Below the pieces are notes generated by a model that ran no database searches, was not told the DNA's origin, and was given only the letters and a program-made list of their open reading frames with translations. DNA of 64,000 nt from Motilimonas sp. E26 (GTDB taxonomy: Bacteria > Pseudomonadota > Gammaproteobacteria > Enterobacterales > CBDFNC01). The position numbers and the translations under genes are program-made. This document shows, one piece after another, positions 25,447-35,801 of the stretch. Positions within the stretch are counted from its first letter, which is position 1. The number at the start of each line of letters is the position of its first letter. The stretch is from NCBI RefSeq assembly GCF_021278025.1, contig NZ_JAIBHJ010000001.1, positions 1-64,000 on the forward strand, given 5' to 3'.

Positions 25447-27452
25447 AATTAAAAAAGCAGCTGCTATTTATTTCGATTTTAATGCTAGGGCTACCTTGGG
25501 CGGGTTGCCAAAGTATGCAAGAAATAACGCAAGTATTAGCACGTAGCCAAGAAAACCTGTTAGAAAATACACTGAGTGCAGCCAGTTTAGTGTTGAGCAA
25601 TCAGAATGATGCCATTACACCGCGACATCACAACACCTTAGGCCCGGCAATCTATGCCGTGCCAGCACAAGATCAAATTCAACTTGATGGCTATCAAAAT
25701 GATTGGCAACAACCCACGCCACCGTTCTATAAATTAGAACAGGGTCAACGCCAACTGAACATAGCTGCCCAGTACAGAGGTGAGCATCTATATTTATGGA
25801 TCACAACCAGTACCGACCAAAACCGATTTGATCGCCCAGGTCATAGTGAACGAGAGCAATTCAAACTTAAAGGCCTCTCTAATCAGCAACAGATCTCTGA
25901 GTACACCTTAAGTACCGCAGGCTCAGGACTGTTTTATTTCTCTAGTTCAGCGAATAGCCAGAACCCGCGTTATAGTCACCTTGGATTTTGGCGTGAAGTG
26001 GCACAAGGGGCACAAATAGAAATAAAACTTCCCCTTAACCAATTTAACCGAGGCTTGAGCCTAGACTGGCAAATATACCAAGACAATAAGCAAGTATTTA
26101 GCCTAGGTACACAAAATACATTTCGGCCTTTATTGCATCAGGACAATAAAATAACCCAAATACTTGCCCCAGTGATCCAACAAGGAATTGAAGTGTACTT
26201 GGTAGATCAACAAGGTTGGCTGCTAAGCCAAGTAACAGGAAAGCGCATTAAAAATGACATACCGGGCTTTTGGTTAATGGAAAAGATCTATGCTTGGCTA
26301 CTCGACACCAGCGCATTACCAGAATGGCGCCCATTATTTGAACGAAGCCAACTGGTCTATCCGCAATTCATTAGTCAATTTCAACAAGCTACTTGGTTTA
26401 GAGAAGGATATCGAAGCCACTTATTAATGGTTCAACCATTGCAATTGGATCCAACAACCACCCATTATTTAGTAGCGACTCAGCGCGGAGAGGTGCTTAT
26501 CCGGTTGGCGGGCTCAGCCTTTAATCGCTTGTTTTTTATTAGCTTACTGGCATTTATCTTTACCGCAGGTGGGCTATTCGCGTATGCCAGTTGGTTAACA
26601 TGGCGCATTAATAAATTAAGTGCCAGTGCTTTGCAACAACTGCAACAAGAAGCGGAGTTTACAGGTGAACTGCCATTAAACTTAAGCCAAGATGAACTGG
26701 GTAGTTTGTCTCGTAGCTTCAGCCAGCTACTGGCCTTAAAACAACAGCAAACCGATTACCTGAGTAGCTTAGCGGCTAAACTGTCCCATGAAATTAGAAC
26801 GCCATTAGCAGTGATCCGTTCATCTATTGATAACCTTACCCAAGGACAAAATTTGGATGAAGAACAAATCACCTATATTCAGCGAGCAACCAATGGATGT
26901 ACTCGTTTAAGTCAAATGATCACGGCGATGAGTGAGGCCAAAAGGCTAGAACAAAGCCTTAACGATTTTGAGTTAGACACTGTCACGATCAATGACATGC
27001 TGCAAGAGCTAACTTCTGCTTATCAACATACATGGCCATCACAGGCTTTTGTTTTTGTAGATAAAACGAAGAGACAGATAACAGCTGAAATATATCCTGA
27101 GCTACTGGTACAGGCGTTGGATAAGCTTATCGACAACGCCATTGACTTTGCTGAGGAAAAGAGTGAGATAGAGTTGATCTTGTCTGACAATGAACTAGAT
27201 TGGCAAATAGAAGTATATAACCAAGGTAACTCAATACCCGAGAGCATGGCTCGCACTATCTTTGATTCGTTAGTTTCTGTGCGCGCGACTCAATCAGACA
27301 AAGCGCACCTAGGCTTAGGTTTGTTTATTGTTAGCATGATAGTGAAGCATCATAAAGGCACTTTCAGCGCGAAAAACACGCGACAAGGCGTGGCTTTTTC
27401 ACTTAACTTCGCCCATTTTAGTCGCCTTATCCCAAAACGTTCAGATAAATAG
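25443..27452 (+). CDS. PdsS-like sensor histidine kinase with N-terminal sugar-binding-like domain
   Basis: The 669-residue membrane kinase has a first helix (LLFISILMLGLPWAG), then a large periplasmic part with IQLDGYQNDWQQPTPPF, the CBM9/DOMON-like pattern I associate with TIGR03785 kinases of marine sortase systems. The second helix is near 360 (FISLLAFIFTAGGLFAYASWLTW). A HAMP segment, HisKA with H449 (LSHEIRTPLAVI), an N-box (KLIDNAIDFAEE) and GLGLFIVSMIVKHHKG follow. It starts at GTG overlapping the regulator stop by four bases. Confidence 0.85.
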   Translation: MKLKKQLLFISILMLGLPWAGCQSMQEITQVLARSQENLLENTLSAASLVLSNQNDAITPRHHNTLGPAIYAVPAQDQIQLDGYQNDWQQPTPPFYKLEQGQRQLNIAAQYRGEHLYLWITTSTDQNRFDRPGHSEREQFKLKGLSNQQQISEYTLSTAGSGLFYFSSSANSQNPRYSHLGFWREVAQGAQIEIKLPLNQFNRGLSLDWQIYQDNKQVFSLGTQNTFRPLLHQDNKITQILAPVIQQGIEVYLVDQQGWLLSQVTGKRIKNDIPGFWLMEKIYAWLLDTSALPEWRPLFERSQLVYPQFISQFQQATWFREGYRSHLLMVQPLQLDPTTTHYLVATQRGEVLIRLAGSAFNRLFFISLLAFIFTAGGLFAYASWLTWRINKLSASALQQLQQEAEFTGELPLNLSQDELGSLSRSFSQLLALKQQQTDYLSSLAAKLSHEIRTPLAVIRSSIDNLTQGQNLDEEQITYIQRATNGCTRLSQMITAMSEAKRLEQSLNDFELDTVTINDMLQELTSAYQHTWPSQAFVFVDKTKRQITAEIYPELLVQALDKLIDNAIDFAEEKSEIELILSDNELDWQIEVYNQGNSIPESMARTIFDSLVSVRATQSDKAHLGLGLFIVSMIVKHHKGTFSAKNTRQGVAFSLNFAHFSRLIPKRSDK

Positions 27453-27458
27453 TGGCAT

Positions 27459-28112
27459 ATGATCAAAATTAAACCCGATACCAAGCGTAATGCCTATACC
27501 CTAACTTTTGGCAGTATTATTGCGTTAATGTTATTACTGGCGGCCATGCTGACATGGCCCGCCTATTCCCTTAACTTGCTCCTGTTGTTTTTGGCTGCGT
27601 TTATTGCCGTTATATTGGGGGTAGCTAAAATACTCGAACCTGAAACCAGTTTAGAGCTAGATCAAACTGGGTTAACTTTTTTCCATGTCAAAGGTCACTT
27701 TCATTTAGCCTGGCAGGACATACAACGTTTCGATATTCCTACAGTTGGGGCAAGGGAGCCACTTCATTATCTAGGCATTAAATTACGCCACCCTGAAGCG
27801 TTGTTAAACTCTATATCCCCGCGTTTAACCAGCCATTTTATTGTTGAACAGAGGGCATTATTAGTACTGGCAATGCGTTACAACTCTGACTGCCCGAGCT
27901 GCGCCAGTGAGCATATGTTCGATGTGCGGGATTATTTAAGCCCTAACAAAACCCGTTATACTGGATTAAATGCAATGCTGGGGCATCGTATGGCTCTGCT
28001 CAATGAATTACTTGGCTACCACATCTACATCAGCGCTAGCTCATTGGATCGTCCCCTTGAAGATTTTTTACCTTTGATTAGAGAAATGCACCAACAACAT
28101 CTACACCCATAA
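27459..28112 (+). CDS. DUF2982 membrane protein
   Basis: A 217-residue protein with two close N-terminal membrane helices (about 15-65) and a soluble domain (LDQTGLTFFHVKGHFHLAWQDIQRFDIP, a PH-like opening, then SPRLTSHFIVEQRALLVLAMR). I recognise it as DUF2982, known from Vibrio and Shewanella, function unknown. It starts six bases after the kinase stop, so it is the third gene of the PdsR/PdsS-like operon. It may act with the kinase at the membrane; that is inferred only from position. Confidence 0.75.
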   Translation: MIKIKPDTKRNAYTLTFGSIIALMLLLAAMLTWPAYSLNLLLLFLAAFIAVILGVAKILEPETSLELDQTGLTFFHVKGHFHLAWQDIQRFDIPTVGAREPLHYLGIKLRHPEALLNSISPRLTSHFIVEQRALLVLAMRYNSDCPSCASEHMFDVRDYLSPNKTRYTGLNAMLGHRMALLNELLGYHIYISASSLDRPLEDFLPLIREMHQQHLHP

Positions 28113-28309
28113 CTGCAATTTATACTGGTGGGCAAAGTATAAAAAGGACCTATCACGGATTCTCACTTGCTTTTAAAGCATTTTACAACGATACATTAAC
28201 TACTAATAAACGCTTTATTCGTTACTAAAGTGTCTTGTGAAGTTATGACAGCTGTCATTTTCACTTTGTAATATCAACCCTAAGAGTTATATATGACTAG
28301 GAAGCTAAC

Positions 28310-29800
28310 ATGTTAACGCAGCGAAAAACGATGAAAGTAATCGCGTTCACATTCATTTTTTTTGCTTTTCTAGTGGCATCCTTTTACATCCTGTTTAACA
28401 ACATACAAAACGCTCAAGCCAGCTGGGAAAACTATATTCATCTTGAGATGGACAAGTCCGCCCATCTCAACCAAGCCATTATTGTTTCTGGATATGGAGG
28501 ATTTATTCATAACTTTAAAAATGCGGTGATCCGGCGAGATTATAATTACTTAGAAAAAGCGGAGTCACAAATAAAACAGACTATCAGTGCCCTTGACCGT
28601 TACTTATCACTGACACCGGAGCATATTAATCAGGTATTAGATATTCAATACGTAATTGGCGAATATCAGGCCAAGTTGCCGATACTGAAAGAAATGATCG
28701 CCAGCGGTGCTTCGGTCACCGAGATCGATGAAAAAGTAAAGGTTGATGACACGCGAGCAATTGCGGCATTTAGGACCATTTTACACAGTGCAAAAGAGCA
28801 TCCCCTGGCAATGCTACAAAAAACCGAGCAATCCTACAGCTCAACCACTTACAAACTACTAGTTATATTAAATTTTCTGATCATTGTAAGCAGCATAGCG
28901 ATCGCTTTCATCTACTACCTTTACAAAAAATTAGCCATTAAGATGACAGAGCGAGAATTAATCATTCAATGTGCGCCTAACGCCATTTTGTCAGCCAATG
29001 AAAATGGCATCATCACTACGGCAAACCATGAGGCCATGAAACTGTTTGGCTTTAATGAATCAGGTATAAATAAAATTAGTGTGGATGATCTCGTGCCATC
29101 AGATGTGAAGTCAAAGCATCAAGCATTGCGTAATGAATTTCAACAGTCAGACCGAATTAAACCTATGTCACAACGTAATGCTATCTTCCATGGTAAAAAA
29201 TTAAGTGGCGATCTATTTCCAGCTAAAATTGCCATTGCAACCTATTCCATCGATAACAAGAAACACAGTATCGTAATAATTAATGATCTCACTGAAGAGC
29301 TTAAGCATAAAAGTGATGCAACCACGGATCCCCTGACTAAATTAGCTAACCGTCGCGCCATTAATCAGCGTTTGATTCAAGCCTTAGCACAAGAGAAACG
29401 TCATCACATTGCCCTGTCCATTTGCCTGTTTGATATTGATCATTTCAAAAGTGTAAATGACCAACACGGCCACCTTGCTGGCGATGAAGTTTTGCAACAA
29501 GTAGCACGGGTAATGCAAGAGAATATTCGCGAAGTGGATTTTATTGGCCGTTGGGGCGGTGAAGAGTTTATCGCCATATTAACTGGCACAGGCAAACAAG
29601 GAGCCCTAGAGTTTGCCGAAAAAATCCGCAATGAAATTAAACTGCAATCACAAACGAAACGCTTCCCTGTCGCCATCACAATCAGTGCCGGCGTGACCTT
29701 ATGTGATGGCAATCAGGATATAAAAACAGCCCTAAACAATGCCGATAAGGCATTGTATCGTTCTAAACACAATGGTCGAAATTGTGTCTCTATTGTTTAA
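28310..29800 (+). CDS. Membrane diguanylate cyclase with PAS domain
   Basis: The 496-residue protein has two membrane helices (about 10-32 and 180-203) enclosing a periplasmic four-helix-like sensor. A PAS domain follows (about 215-325, ILSANENGIITTANHEAMKLFGF), then a GGDEF domain with RWGGEEF at the active site. It makes cyclic di-GMP from GTP, promoting the sessile state. An RxxD inhibitory site is not evident just before the active site, so product inhibition may be absent. AGGAAG precedes the ATG. Its 3' end overlaps yjjG by four bases. Confidence 0.93.
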   Translation: MLTQRKTMKVIAFTFIFFAFLVASFYILFNNIQNAQASWENYIHLEMDKSAHLNQAIIVSGYGGFIHNFKNAVIRRDYNYLEKAESQIKQTISALDRYLSLTPEHINQVLDIQYVIGEYQAKLPILKEMIASGASVTEIDEKVKVDDTRAIAAFRTILHSAKEHPLAMLQKTEQSYSSTTYKLLVILNFLIIVSSIAIAFIYYLYKKLAIKMTERELIIQCAPNAILSANENGIITTANHEAMKLFGFNESGINKISVDDLVPSDVKSKHQALRNEFQQSDRIKPMSQRNAIFHGKKLSGDLFPAKIAIATYSIDNKKHSIVIINDLTEELKHKSDATTDPLTKLANRRAINQRLIQALAQEKRHHIALSICLFDIDHFKSVNDQHGHLAGDEVLQQVARVMQENIREVDFIGRWGGEEFIAILTGTGKQGALEFAEKIRNEIKLQSQTKRFPVAITISAGVTLCDGNQDIKTALNNADKALYRSKHNGRNCVSIV

Positions 29801-30480
29801 CTGCATTGGTCGAGTAAAGCTTCTAATTCAGCTAAATTAAATACTTGATGATCGGGCATAATGTTTGCAGCTATATCGGCTTGGTGATGATTGAGCCAGC
29901 AGGTTTTAATCCCCGCATTTTGACCACCTAAAATATCAGAATGTAGATTGTCTCCGACCATTAACACCCTTGATTTATCGGGCTCCCCCATCAGTTTCAA
30001 TGCATGGTGGAAAATCGTTGCATCGGGCTTGGCTGTGCCCACCTGCTCAGAAATTACAACAGGCTCGAAAATGCCCTGTAACTGATTATGTTCAAGCCGA
30101 GCTTGTTGCATCGCAGTAAAACCGTTTGTGATAATACCCAATTTTACTTTACCGTGAAGAGAGTTGATAAGCTTGCGTGCGCCGGGTAATAAGGTGCAAA
30201 CACGGGTCATAATAGCAATAAATTCATCATTAAGTTGCTTTGCCGAGACCGATAGTCGTTCAGCCCACAGTTCAAAGCGGCGTGTCTGCAGCTCAAACGC
30301 ATTAATCTCACCATTTTGATAAGCCGTCCACAGCGGCAAGTTAGTTGCTTGGTAACAATTAAAGTCCGCTTGTTCAAACTCATGTCCATATTGATTAAAT
30401 AAGGTTTTTAGCCCCAAAAAAGCATCAAAGTGAAACAAGGTATCGTCGGCATCAAACAAAATCCAATCATATTGCATCAT
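29797..30480 (-). CDS. yjjG: Pyrimidine 5'-nucleotidase YjjG (HAD family)
   Basis: A 227-residue HAD phosphatase starting MMQYDWILFDADDTLFHFDAF, with the nucleophile and acid Asp in DADDT. Motif II is GIITNGFTAMQQARLEH, motif III the Lys in GTAKPDATIF, and motif IV is VGDNLHSDILGGQNAG. E. coli YjjG (225 aa) removes phosphate from UMP, dUMP, dTMP and non-standard nucleotides, guarding against mutagenic bases. It lies two bases after yjjX, so the two house-cleaning enzymes form an operon. Confidence 0.95.
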   Translation of the reverse strand: MMQYDWILFDADDTLFHFDAFLGLKTLFNQYGHEFEQADFNCYQATNLPLWTAYQNGEINAFELQTRRFELWAERLSVSAKQLNDEFIAIMTRVCTLLPGARKLINSLHGKVKLGIITNGFTAMQQARLEHNQLQGIFEPVVISEQVGTAKPDATIFHHALKLMGEPDKSRVLMVGDNLHSDILGGQNAGIKTCWLNHHQADIAANIMPDHQVFNLAELEALLDQCS

Positions 30481-30482
30481 CG

Positions 30483-31025
30483 TTATCCTTGGTAAAGCGG
30501 CGCATTAATAAAAGGTGCCATGGCCAACAAACAACCTTGCTCATAAATACTGCCACGGCTGGCTTGATGTTGTGTTAGCAGCGCAATGGCGCCGCCTTTT
30601 TGCTTAATATTGTCAGTATTGAATAGACGATCCATCACGTGCCCTAGTTCTTCGCCAGCGACTAAAGCTTGGTAGATCATATTTGGTAACGGTAATTGCG
30701 CCGTGCGACCGACAGACTGAAGTCCGCGATGCGCTATCACTATGTAAGCAAATGTCGCTGGGCCGTCAACAAAGTTGTCTACACCGCCTTCAATTGCCAC
30801 ATAAAAGTCAGCATCATGGTTGGTCTGACAATACTCAACTCGATTCACCGCGCCCAAACGTGTTTCTGCATCGGTCATGGGTTGGTCAGCCACGAGCGAG
30901 GGCGCATCAATCCCTTCACATACTACATCATGATCAGGATATAAACGCTGAATTGACACTTGCGCCGCATTTACTTTCACTGGGTTCTTTGACCCAACGA
31001 CTACCGTCAGTTTAGATTTACTCAT
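30483..31025 (-). CDS. yjjX: Inosine/xanthosine triphosphatase YjjX
   Basis: A 180-residue member of the ITPase/NTPase family. It starts MSKSKLTVVVGSKNPVKVNAA and contains IDAPSLVADQPMTDAETRLGAVNR, VAIEGGVDNF and LGHVMDRLFNTDNIKQKGGAIALLT. It hydrolyses ITP and XTP to keep deaminated purines out of nucleic acid. I prefer ATG 31025 with AGGTTTGAG upstream over the TTG three codons earlier. It precedes yjjG with a two-base gap. Confidence 0.94.
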   Translation of the reverse strand: MSKSKLTVVVGSKNPVKVNAAQVSIQRLYPDHDVVCEGIDAPSLVADQPMTDAETRLGAVNRVEYCQTNHDADFYVAIEGGVDNFVDGPATFAYIVIAHRGLQSVGRTAQLPLPNMIYQALVAGEELGHVMDRLFNTDNIKQKGGAIALLTQHQASRGSIYEQGCLLAMAPFINAPLYQG

Positions 31026-31100
31026 TTCACTCAAACCTATAAAATTTTCTCTATTATACTCAAATTGCCTTTTAACACGCCGCCTTCAGCAAAATAGACA

Positions 31101-31128
31101 CAAATAAAAAGGGCTCTTATGAGCCCTT
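31101..31128 (-). terminator. Rho-independent terminator of sstT
   Basis: AAGGGCTC (31109-31116), loop TTAT, GAGCCCTT (31121-31128). On the minus strand the stem is followed by TTTTATTTG. Confidence 0.85.
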
Positions 31129-31155
31129 ATGTATTAGCAAATTTATACTGGTCAA

Positions 31156-32376
31156 TTACGCTGACTTATTGGCGTCCGCTTCACACGCAGCCGCCGTGAA
31201 AATGACGTCAGTAGAACTGTTTAACGCCGTTTCAGCAGAGTCTTGCACCACACCAATAATAAATCCAACCGCAACCACCTGCATGGCTACTTCATTACTA
31301 ATACCAAATAAGCTACACGCTAATGGAATAAGCAGTAATGAACCGCCAGCAACACCTGACGCACCGCAAGCAGACACTGCAGCTAGCACACTTAACAATA
31401 ATGCCGTCATCAGGTCAACTTGAATGCCTAGGGTGTTCACCGCCGCAAGGGTTAATACAGTGATGGTGATCGCCGCACCGCCCATGTTAATAGTGGCACC
31501 CAGTGGGATAGAAACAGAATAGGTATCTTCATGAAGCTTTAAACGGCTACACAATGCCATATTAACTGGAATGTTCGCTGCGCTTGAACGTGTGAAGAAA
31601 GCCGTTACACCACTTTCACGTAAACACTTCAATACTAGCGGGTACGGGTTACGTTTTATTTTAACGTAAACTATCAATGGGTTAACAACCAATGCAATAA
31701 ACAGCATGGCACCTAGTAGCACCGCCAGCAGTTGGGCATAACCGGCGATGGCAGCAAAACCAGTTTGCGCAAAGGTGCCTGCCACTAAACCAAAAATACC
31801 AAACGGCGCTAAACGAATAATAAAGCGCACGATACTTGACACGCCGTGGCTGACATCAAGAAACACTTGCTTAGTCGCCGTTGTTGCGTGATGAAGAGCT
31901 AAACCTAAGCCCACACCCCAAGCTAGAATGCCGATATAGTTACCCGTTAGCAGCGCATTAACTGGGTTATCCACTAATTTGAATAGCAAAGTATGTAACA
32001 CTTCACCAATACCTTGTGGCGGATTACTTCCTTCAACACCACCCGCTAAAACGAGCGTCGTTGGAAAAGCAAAACTAAATAACACGGCTGTCAGTGCCGC
32101 TGCTAAAGTACCCATTAAATAAAGCATGATGATTGGTTTCATGCTGGTATGGGCATTTTTCTTTTGGTTAGCAATTGAGGCAGCCACCAAAACAAATACC
32201 AATACCGGTGCTACCGCTTTCAAGGCGCCGACAAATAAATCGCCCAAAAATGCTACGTCCATTGCCGCACTTTTTGAAAAGCTAGCAACGGCCACCCCCG
32301 CTAAAATCCCTATTATTATTTGCAGTACTAAACTGCCATTTGCCAGCTTGGCAAACAGTGATGTTTGTTGATTCAT
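31156..32376 (-). CDS. sstT: Sodium/serine-threonine symporter SstT
   Basis: A 406-residue DAACS-family carrier that imports serine and threonine with sodium ions. It follows E. coli SstT throughout: [16 protein letters not shown] at the start, [27 protein letters not shown] in the substrate and sodium site, [25 protein letters not shown], and [23 protein letters not shown] at the end. About eight to nine membrane segments and re-entrant loops are expected. GGCGAG lies before the ATG. The gene is alone, with its own terminator. Confidence 0.96.
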   Translation of the reverse strand: MNQQTSLFAKLANGSLVLQIIIGILAGVAVASFSKSAAMDVAFLGDLFVGALKAVAPVLVFVLVAASIANQKKNAHTSMKPIIMLYLMGTLAAALTAVLFSFAFPTTLVLAGGVEGSNPPQGIGEVLHTLLFKLVDNPVNALLTGNYIGILAWGVGLGLALHHATTATKQVFLDVSHGVSSIVRFIIRLAPFGIFGLVAGTFAQTGFAAIAGYAQLLAVLLGAMLFIALVVNPLIVYVKIKRNPYPLVLKCLRESGVTAFFTRSSAANIPVNMALCSRLKLHEDTYSVSIPLGATINMGGAAITITVLTLAAVNTLGIQVDLMTALLLSVLAAVSACGASGVAGGSLLLIPLACSLFGISNEVAMQVVAVGFIIGVVQDSAETALNSSTDVIFTAAACEADANKSA

Positions 32377-32643
32377 GCTCTCGCCTATTATGTTTGTTTT
32401 TTATTCAACTGCATAAACAGTCGTTAGTTTTATATATTGCACTTGCAGTGGTGTTTTTAACTAATGGGAATAAAAATGGCAAGAATTAGGAAAAGAGATA
32501 GTTAATAAATATGATCTACGCCCATATCGACAATCAAATATGTTGATTTAACGCATAGAATTAAACGAAATGACTAAATCCATAAAAACAACTGACATTA
32601 TTTTTATTTTGTGTCGAAAATATAATCAGCGCAGATAGTAAAC
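32377..32643. other. Intergenic region upstream of sstT
   Basis: This AT-rich stretch carries the sstT promoter region on the minus strand. No gene or clear operator is seen; the DUF2797 terminator candidate follows at 32644. Confidence 0.5.
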
Positions 32644-32683
32644 AGCCCATGAGAAAATAGTCTATTCCTCATGGGCTTTATTT
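32644..32683. terminator. Hairpin terminator downstream of the DUF2797 gene
   Basis: AGCCCATGAG (32644-32653) and CTCATGGGCT (32668-32677) form a 10-bp stem with a 14-nt loop. The T-tract is better on the plus side (TTATTTAA) than the minus side, but the only gene ending here is the minus-strand gene at 32698. Confidence 0.6.
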
Positions 32684-32697
32684 AATGAGTGCAAAGA

Positions 32698-33543
32698 CTA
32701 AGCTAAGTCAACACTGAGCTCATAACTTCCATACTTACGCATATTAATCACGCCTGTATCGAAAATAAGGTATTGGCCCTTAATCCCCTGCAGCACTCCA
32801 CTTACTTCTGGCACTTTATCAAGATTAAAGCTACTAATTTTAGTGGGGTATTCTGTCACTGGAAAATGGATCTCTTGTAATGGCAATTCCACCCGGCTAA
32901 TCGCATCTTCGCCGTATTGCAGAGTTAACGCAGCAAGATGGGCTTCAATCTGTGGCAACAGCACCTCGGCTTGTGCCACTAAATCTAAATCATCTGCCTC
33001 ACCTTTTAATAAGGCGCGCCAATTGGTTTTATCCGCCACCAGCTTGGCTAGCTCGACTTCAACTAAACCTGATAGCAAGCGGTTTTTCACCCGCAAAATG
33101 GCCAGTGCTTGTTTTGCACCTTGGTCAATCCAACGTGTTGGTATTTGGCTATGGCGGGTGATCCCTACTTTTAAGCCAGAAGTGTTAGATAAATAAATAA
33201 AATGATCGGTCATGCAAAACTGCTCAGCCCACTGCGGCTCACGGCAAGTGCCTTGAGCAAAATGACAAGTTTCGGGCTTCATTATACACATGTCACAACT
33301 GGCCAACTTTTTCATGCAAACAAAGCAATGCCCTTGCGAGTAACTTTTCTTGGTTTTTTTGCCACAGCTACTGCAGTAGATATTACCCGTATAGCTAAAA
33401 GCGAAGGGTTTTCCAATCAGGGGGTTAAGATGAATCTCTTGTTCGCCTATTGGCAAATAATACTGCACGGCTTTATCGGCTTGAGGGTCGCCTAGCTCGG
33501 CGCGCATTTTCTTCAACGTACCTGTGATGATAGTCATGGTCAT
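32698..33543 (-). CDS. DUF2797 protein with zinc-binding cysteines
   Basis: A 281-residue cytoplasmic protein. The N-terminal half has cysteine pairs suited to zinc: YCSSCGKKTKKSYSQGHCFVC, SCDMCIMKPETCHFAQGTCREP. Next comes IYLSNTSGLKVGITRHSQIPTRWIDQGAKQAL, which resembles a GIY-YIG-like fold, where I cannot place catalytic residues with confidence. The family is DUF2797; its role is unknown, with nucleic-acid binding plausible from the zinc sites. The gene is 133 bases downstream of ybiT, separated by a terminator. Confidence 0.82.
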   Translation of the reverse strand: MTMTIITGTLKKMRAELGDPQADKAVQYYLPIGEQEIHLNPLIGKPFAFSYTGNIYCSSCGKKTKKSYSQGHCFVCMKKLASCDMCIMKPETCHFAQGTCREPQWAEQFCMTDHFIYLSNTSGLKVGITRHSQIPTRWIDQGAKQALAILRVKNRLLSGLVEVELAKLVADKTNWRALLKGEADDLDLVAQAEVLLPQIEAHLAALTLQYGEDAISRVELPLQEIHFPVTEYPTKISSFNLDKVPEVSGVLQGIKGQYLIFDTGVINMRKYGSYELSVDLA

Positions 33544-33600
33544 TGCTCACTATTACTAACTTGCCTAGGGATAAATCATCAAAGAAACCATCTAAGCAAT

Positions 33601-33643
33601 AAAATGAAAAAGCCCCTGATTGGCGATATACCAAGTAGGGGCT
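33601..33643 (-). terminator. Rho-independent terminator of ybiT
   Basis: AGCCCCT (33611-33617) pairs with AGGGGCT (33637-33643). On the minus strand the stem is followed by TTTTTCATTTT. Confidence 0.75.
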
Positions 33644-33676
33644 AAAAATTGGTTTACGCTTTATTCACAACAAGGT

Positions 33677-35266
33677 TTATTGAGCACCTTGGCTGCGAAG
33701 GTAATCATCGTAGCTACCGTGGAAGTCAACAATGCCTGTTGGCGTTATTTCAATAATACGCGTTGCCAATGATGAAACAAACTCACGATCATGAGAAACA
33801 AACATCAAAGTGCCTGGGTAGTTCTCAAGGGCTAAGTTCAAGGCTTCAATGGTTTCCATGTCCATGTGGTTGGTTGGTTCATCCATCAGCAAAATATTTG
33901 GTTTTTGCATGATCAGCTTACCAAACAACATACGACCTTGCTCACCACCTGACAGCACTTGTACCGATTTTTTAATGTCGTCTTGCGAAAATAACATACG
34001 GCCTAAAATACTGCGCAAGCTTTGCTCGTCGTCACCTGGTGATGACCATTGGCTAACCCAATCAAGTAACAACATATCTTCGCTGAAGTCTTCAGAATGA
34101 TCTTGCGCGTAGTAACCAATTTGCGCATTTTCAGACCATTTAATGGTACCCGCCGTTGGCGTTAATTCACCCACTAAACACTTAAGCAGCGTGGTTTTAC
34201 CGATACCGTTTGGACCAATAATGGCAATACGCTCACCCACTTCAACCATTAAATCTAAACCAGAGAACAGCTCTTCATCAAATTGATGACCAAGGCCTTT
34301 TACCTCTAGTGCCTGACGGTGCAGCTTCTTCTCTTGCTCAAAACGAATAAACGGACTTTGACGGCTAGAAGGCTTTACTTCGTCTAATTGAATTTTATCA
34401 ATTTGCTTAGCACGAGACGTGGCTTGTTTAGACTTAGATGCGTTGGCAGAGAAGCGACTAACAAAGGTTTTAAGCTCGGCAATTTGCGCTTTTTTCTTCG
34501 CATTATCTGACAGCAAACGTTCACGAGCCTGTGTTGAGGCCGTCATGTATTCATCGTAGTTACCGTGATATAAACGCACTTCGCCGTAATCTAAATCCGC
34601 CATGTGAGTACAAACACTGTTTAAGAAATGACGGTCATGGGAAATGATGATCATGGTGCAGTTGCGCTCTTTCAGCACATCTTCTAGCCAACGAATAGTG
34701 TTGATATCCAAGTTGTTGGTAGGCTCATCGAGTAACATGATATCCGGGTCGGAAAACAACACTTGCGCCAATAACACACGCAGTTTTAACCCCGGTGGAA
34801 TTTCACTCATTAAGCCGTAATGAGATTCAACCGGAATGCCTACGCCAATTAAGATTTCACCGGCGCGAGATTCAGCAGTGTAACCGTCCATTTCAGCGTA
34901 TTCCGCTTCAAGGTCGCCGGCGCGAATACCGTCTTCATCTGTCATTTCAGCTTTTGCATAAATCGCGTCACGCTCAGACTGCACCGCCCAAAGCTCGGTG
35001 TGACCCATGATCACAGTATTGATCACGCTAAATTCTTCATAAGCAAATTGGTCTTGCTTTAGCTTACCAATACGCTCGTTCGGCTCTTTTGATACGTTAC
35101 CTGAAGACGGCTCTAAATCACCGCCCAAAATTTTCATTAAAGTGGACTTACCACAGCCATTGGCCCCAATTAAGCCGTAGCGGTTGCCTTCGCCAAATTT
35201 AACATTGACGTTTTCAAACAGTGGCTTTGCGCCAAATTGTATGGTCAGATTTGCAGTTGTAAGCAC
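33677..35266 (-). CDS. ybiT: ABC-F ATPase YbiT
   Basis: The 529-residue protein has two ATP-binding domains and no membrane segment; ABC-F proteins act on the ribosome E site and aid stalled translation. It follows E. coli YbiT (530 aa) closely: [26 protein letters not shown], the first signature replaced by [15 protein letters not shown] as in Ybi[19 protein letters not shown], the linker [32 protein letters not shown], and [13 protein letters not shown] in the second domain. The start is GTG 35266 with GGAA upstream. Its expression is likely its own unit. Confidence 0.95.
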   Translation of the reverse strand: MLTTANLTIQFGAKPLFENVNVKFGEGNRYGLIGANGCGKSTLMKILGGDLEPSSGNVSKEPNERIGKLKQDQFAYEEFSVINTVIMGHTELWAVQSERDAIYAKAEMTDEDGIRAGDLEAEYAEMDGYTAESRAGEILIGVGIPVESHYGLMSEIPPGLKLRVLLAQVLFSDPDIMLLDEPTNNLDINTIRWLEDVLKERNCTMIIISHDRHFLNSVCTHMADLDYGEVRLYHGNYDEYMTASTQARERLLSDNAKKKAQIAELKTFVSRFSANASKSKQATSRAKQIDKIQLDEVKPSSRQSPFIRFEQEKKLHRQALEVKGLGHQFDEELFSGLDLMVEVGERIAIIGPNGIGKTTLLKCLVGELTPTAGTIKWSENAQIGYYAQDHSEDFSEDMLLLDWVSQWSSPGDDEQSLRSILGRMLFSQDDIKKSVQVLSGGEQGRMLFGKLIMQKPNILLMDEPTNHMDMETIEALNLALENYPGTLMFVSHDREFVSSLATRIIEITPTGIVDFHGSYDDYLRSQGAQ

Positions 35267-35528
35267 GTTAATTTCCGATTATCTAAGGTAAATGTAGCCA
35301 GATTAGCCCGCGAAAGTGACAGTTCAATCAAGCTATGTAAAATAGCGGCGCATTATGTCATAGATGAGGGGCGGGTTGCATCCTGTTACCAAGAAATATC
35401 CCTAAGGTGTCAAAGCAAATACTGTTAAATGGCTGTCATTGAACCATCACAGCCAAAATAGCGTAACTAAGAGTATAAAGTGGGGAGTATAAAGTGGGCC
35501 TCCTAAATTGCACTGGATGGAAAAAACA

Positions 35529-35744
35529 ATGAACCAAGTACTGGCGAAAAAACTGTTACACAGTAAATGGACAAAAGTGACACCTGAAAATAAAGAAAAA
35601 CACTTTGCCATTACCGAAGTGGCATACGATGAAGACGGCAAGGTTATCCATTGCGTGACCCAAGCGGTTTACAGCGCTAATGAATATCCGATCAACTGGC
35701 GCGAGTTAAAAGACTCATCAATATGGCGCGTTGGCTGGGTATAA
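35529..35744 (+). CDS. TIGR02450-type small Trp-rich protein
   Basis: The 71-residue protein from ATG 35529 reads MNQVLAKKLLHSKWTKVTP and ends INWRELKDSSIWRVGWV, the classic layout of the TIGR02450 family of small conserved Trp-rich proteins. These are found in gammaproteobacteria and cyanobacteria, role unknown. In-frame starts at 35508 (TTG) and 35517 would add residues not seen in relatives. Confidence 0.8.
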   Translation: MNQVLAKKLLHSKWTKVTPENKEKHFAITEVAYDEDGKVIHCVTQAVYSANEYPINWRELKDSSIWRVGWV

Positions 35745-35801
35745 AACCAACGCAAAAGTTATGATAAGCTACCTACCTGTTTGACCAAAAAATCAAAGAT
35801 A

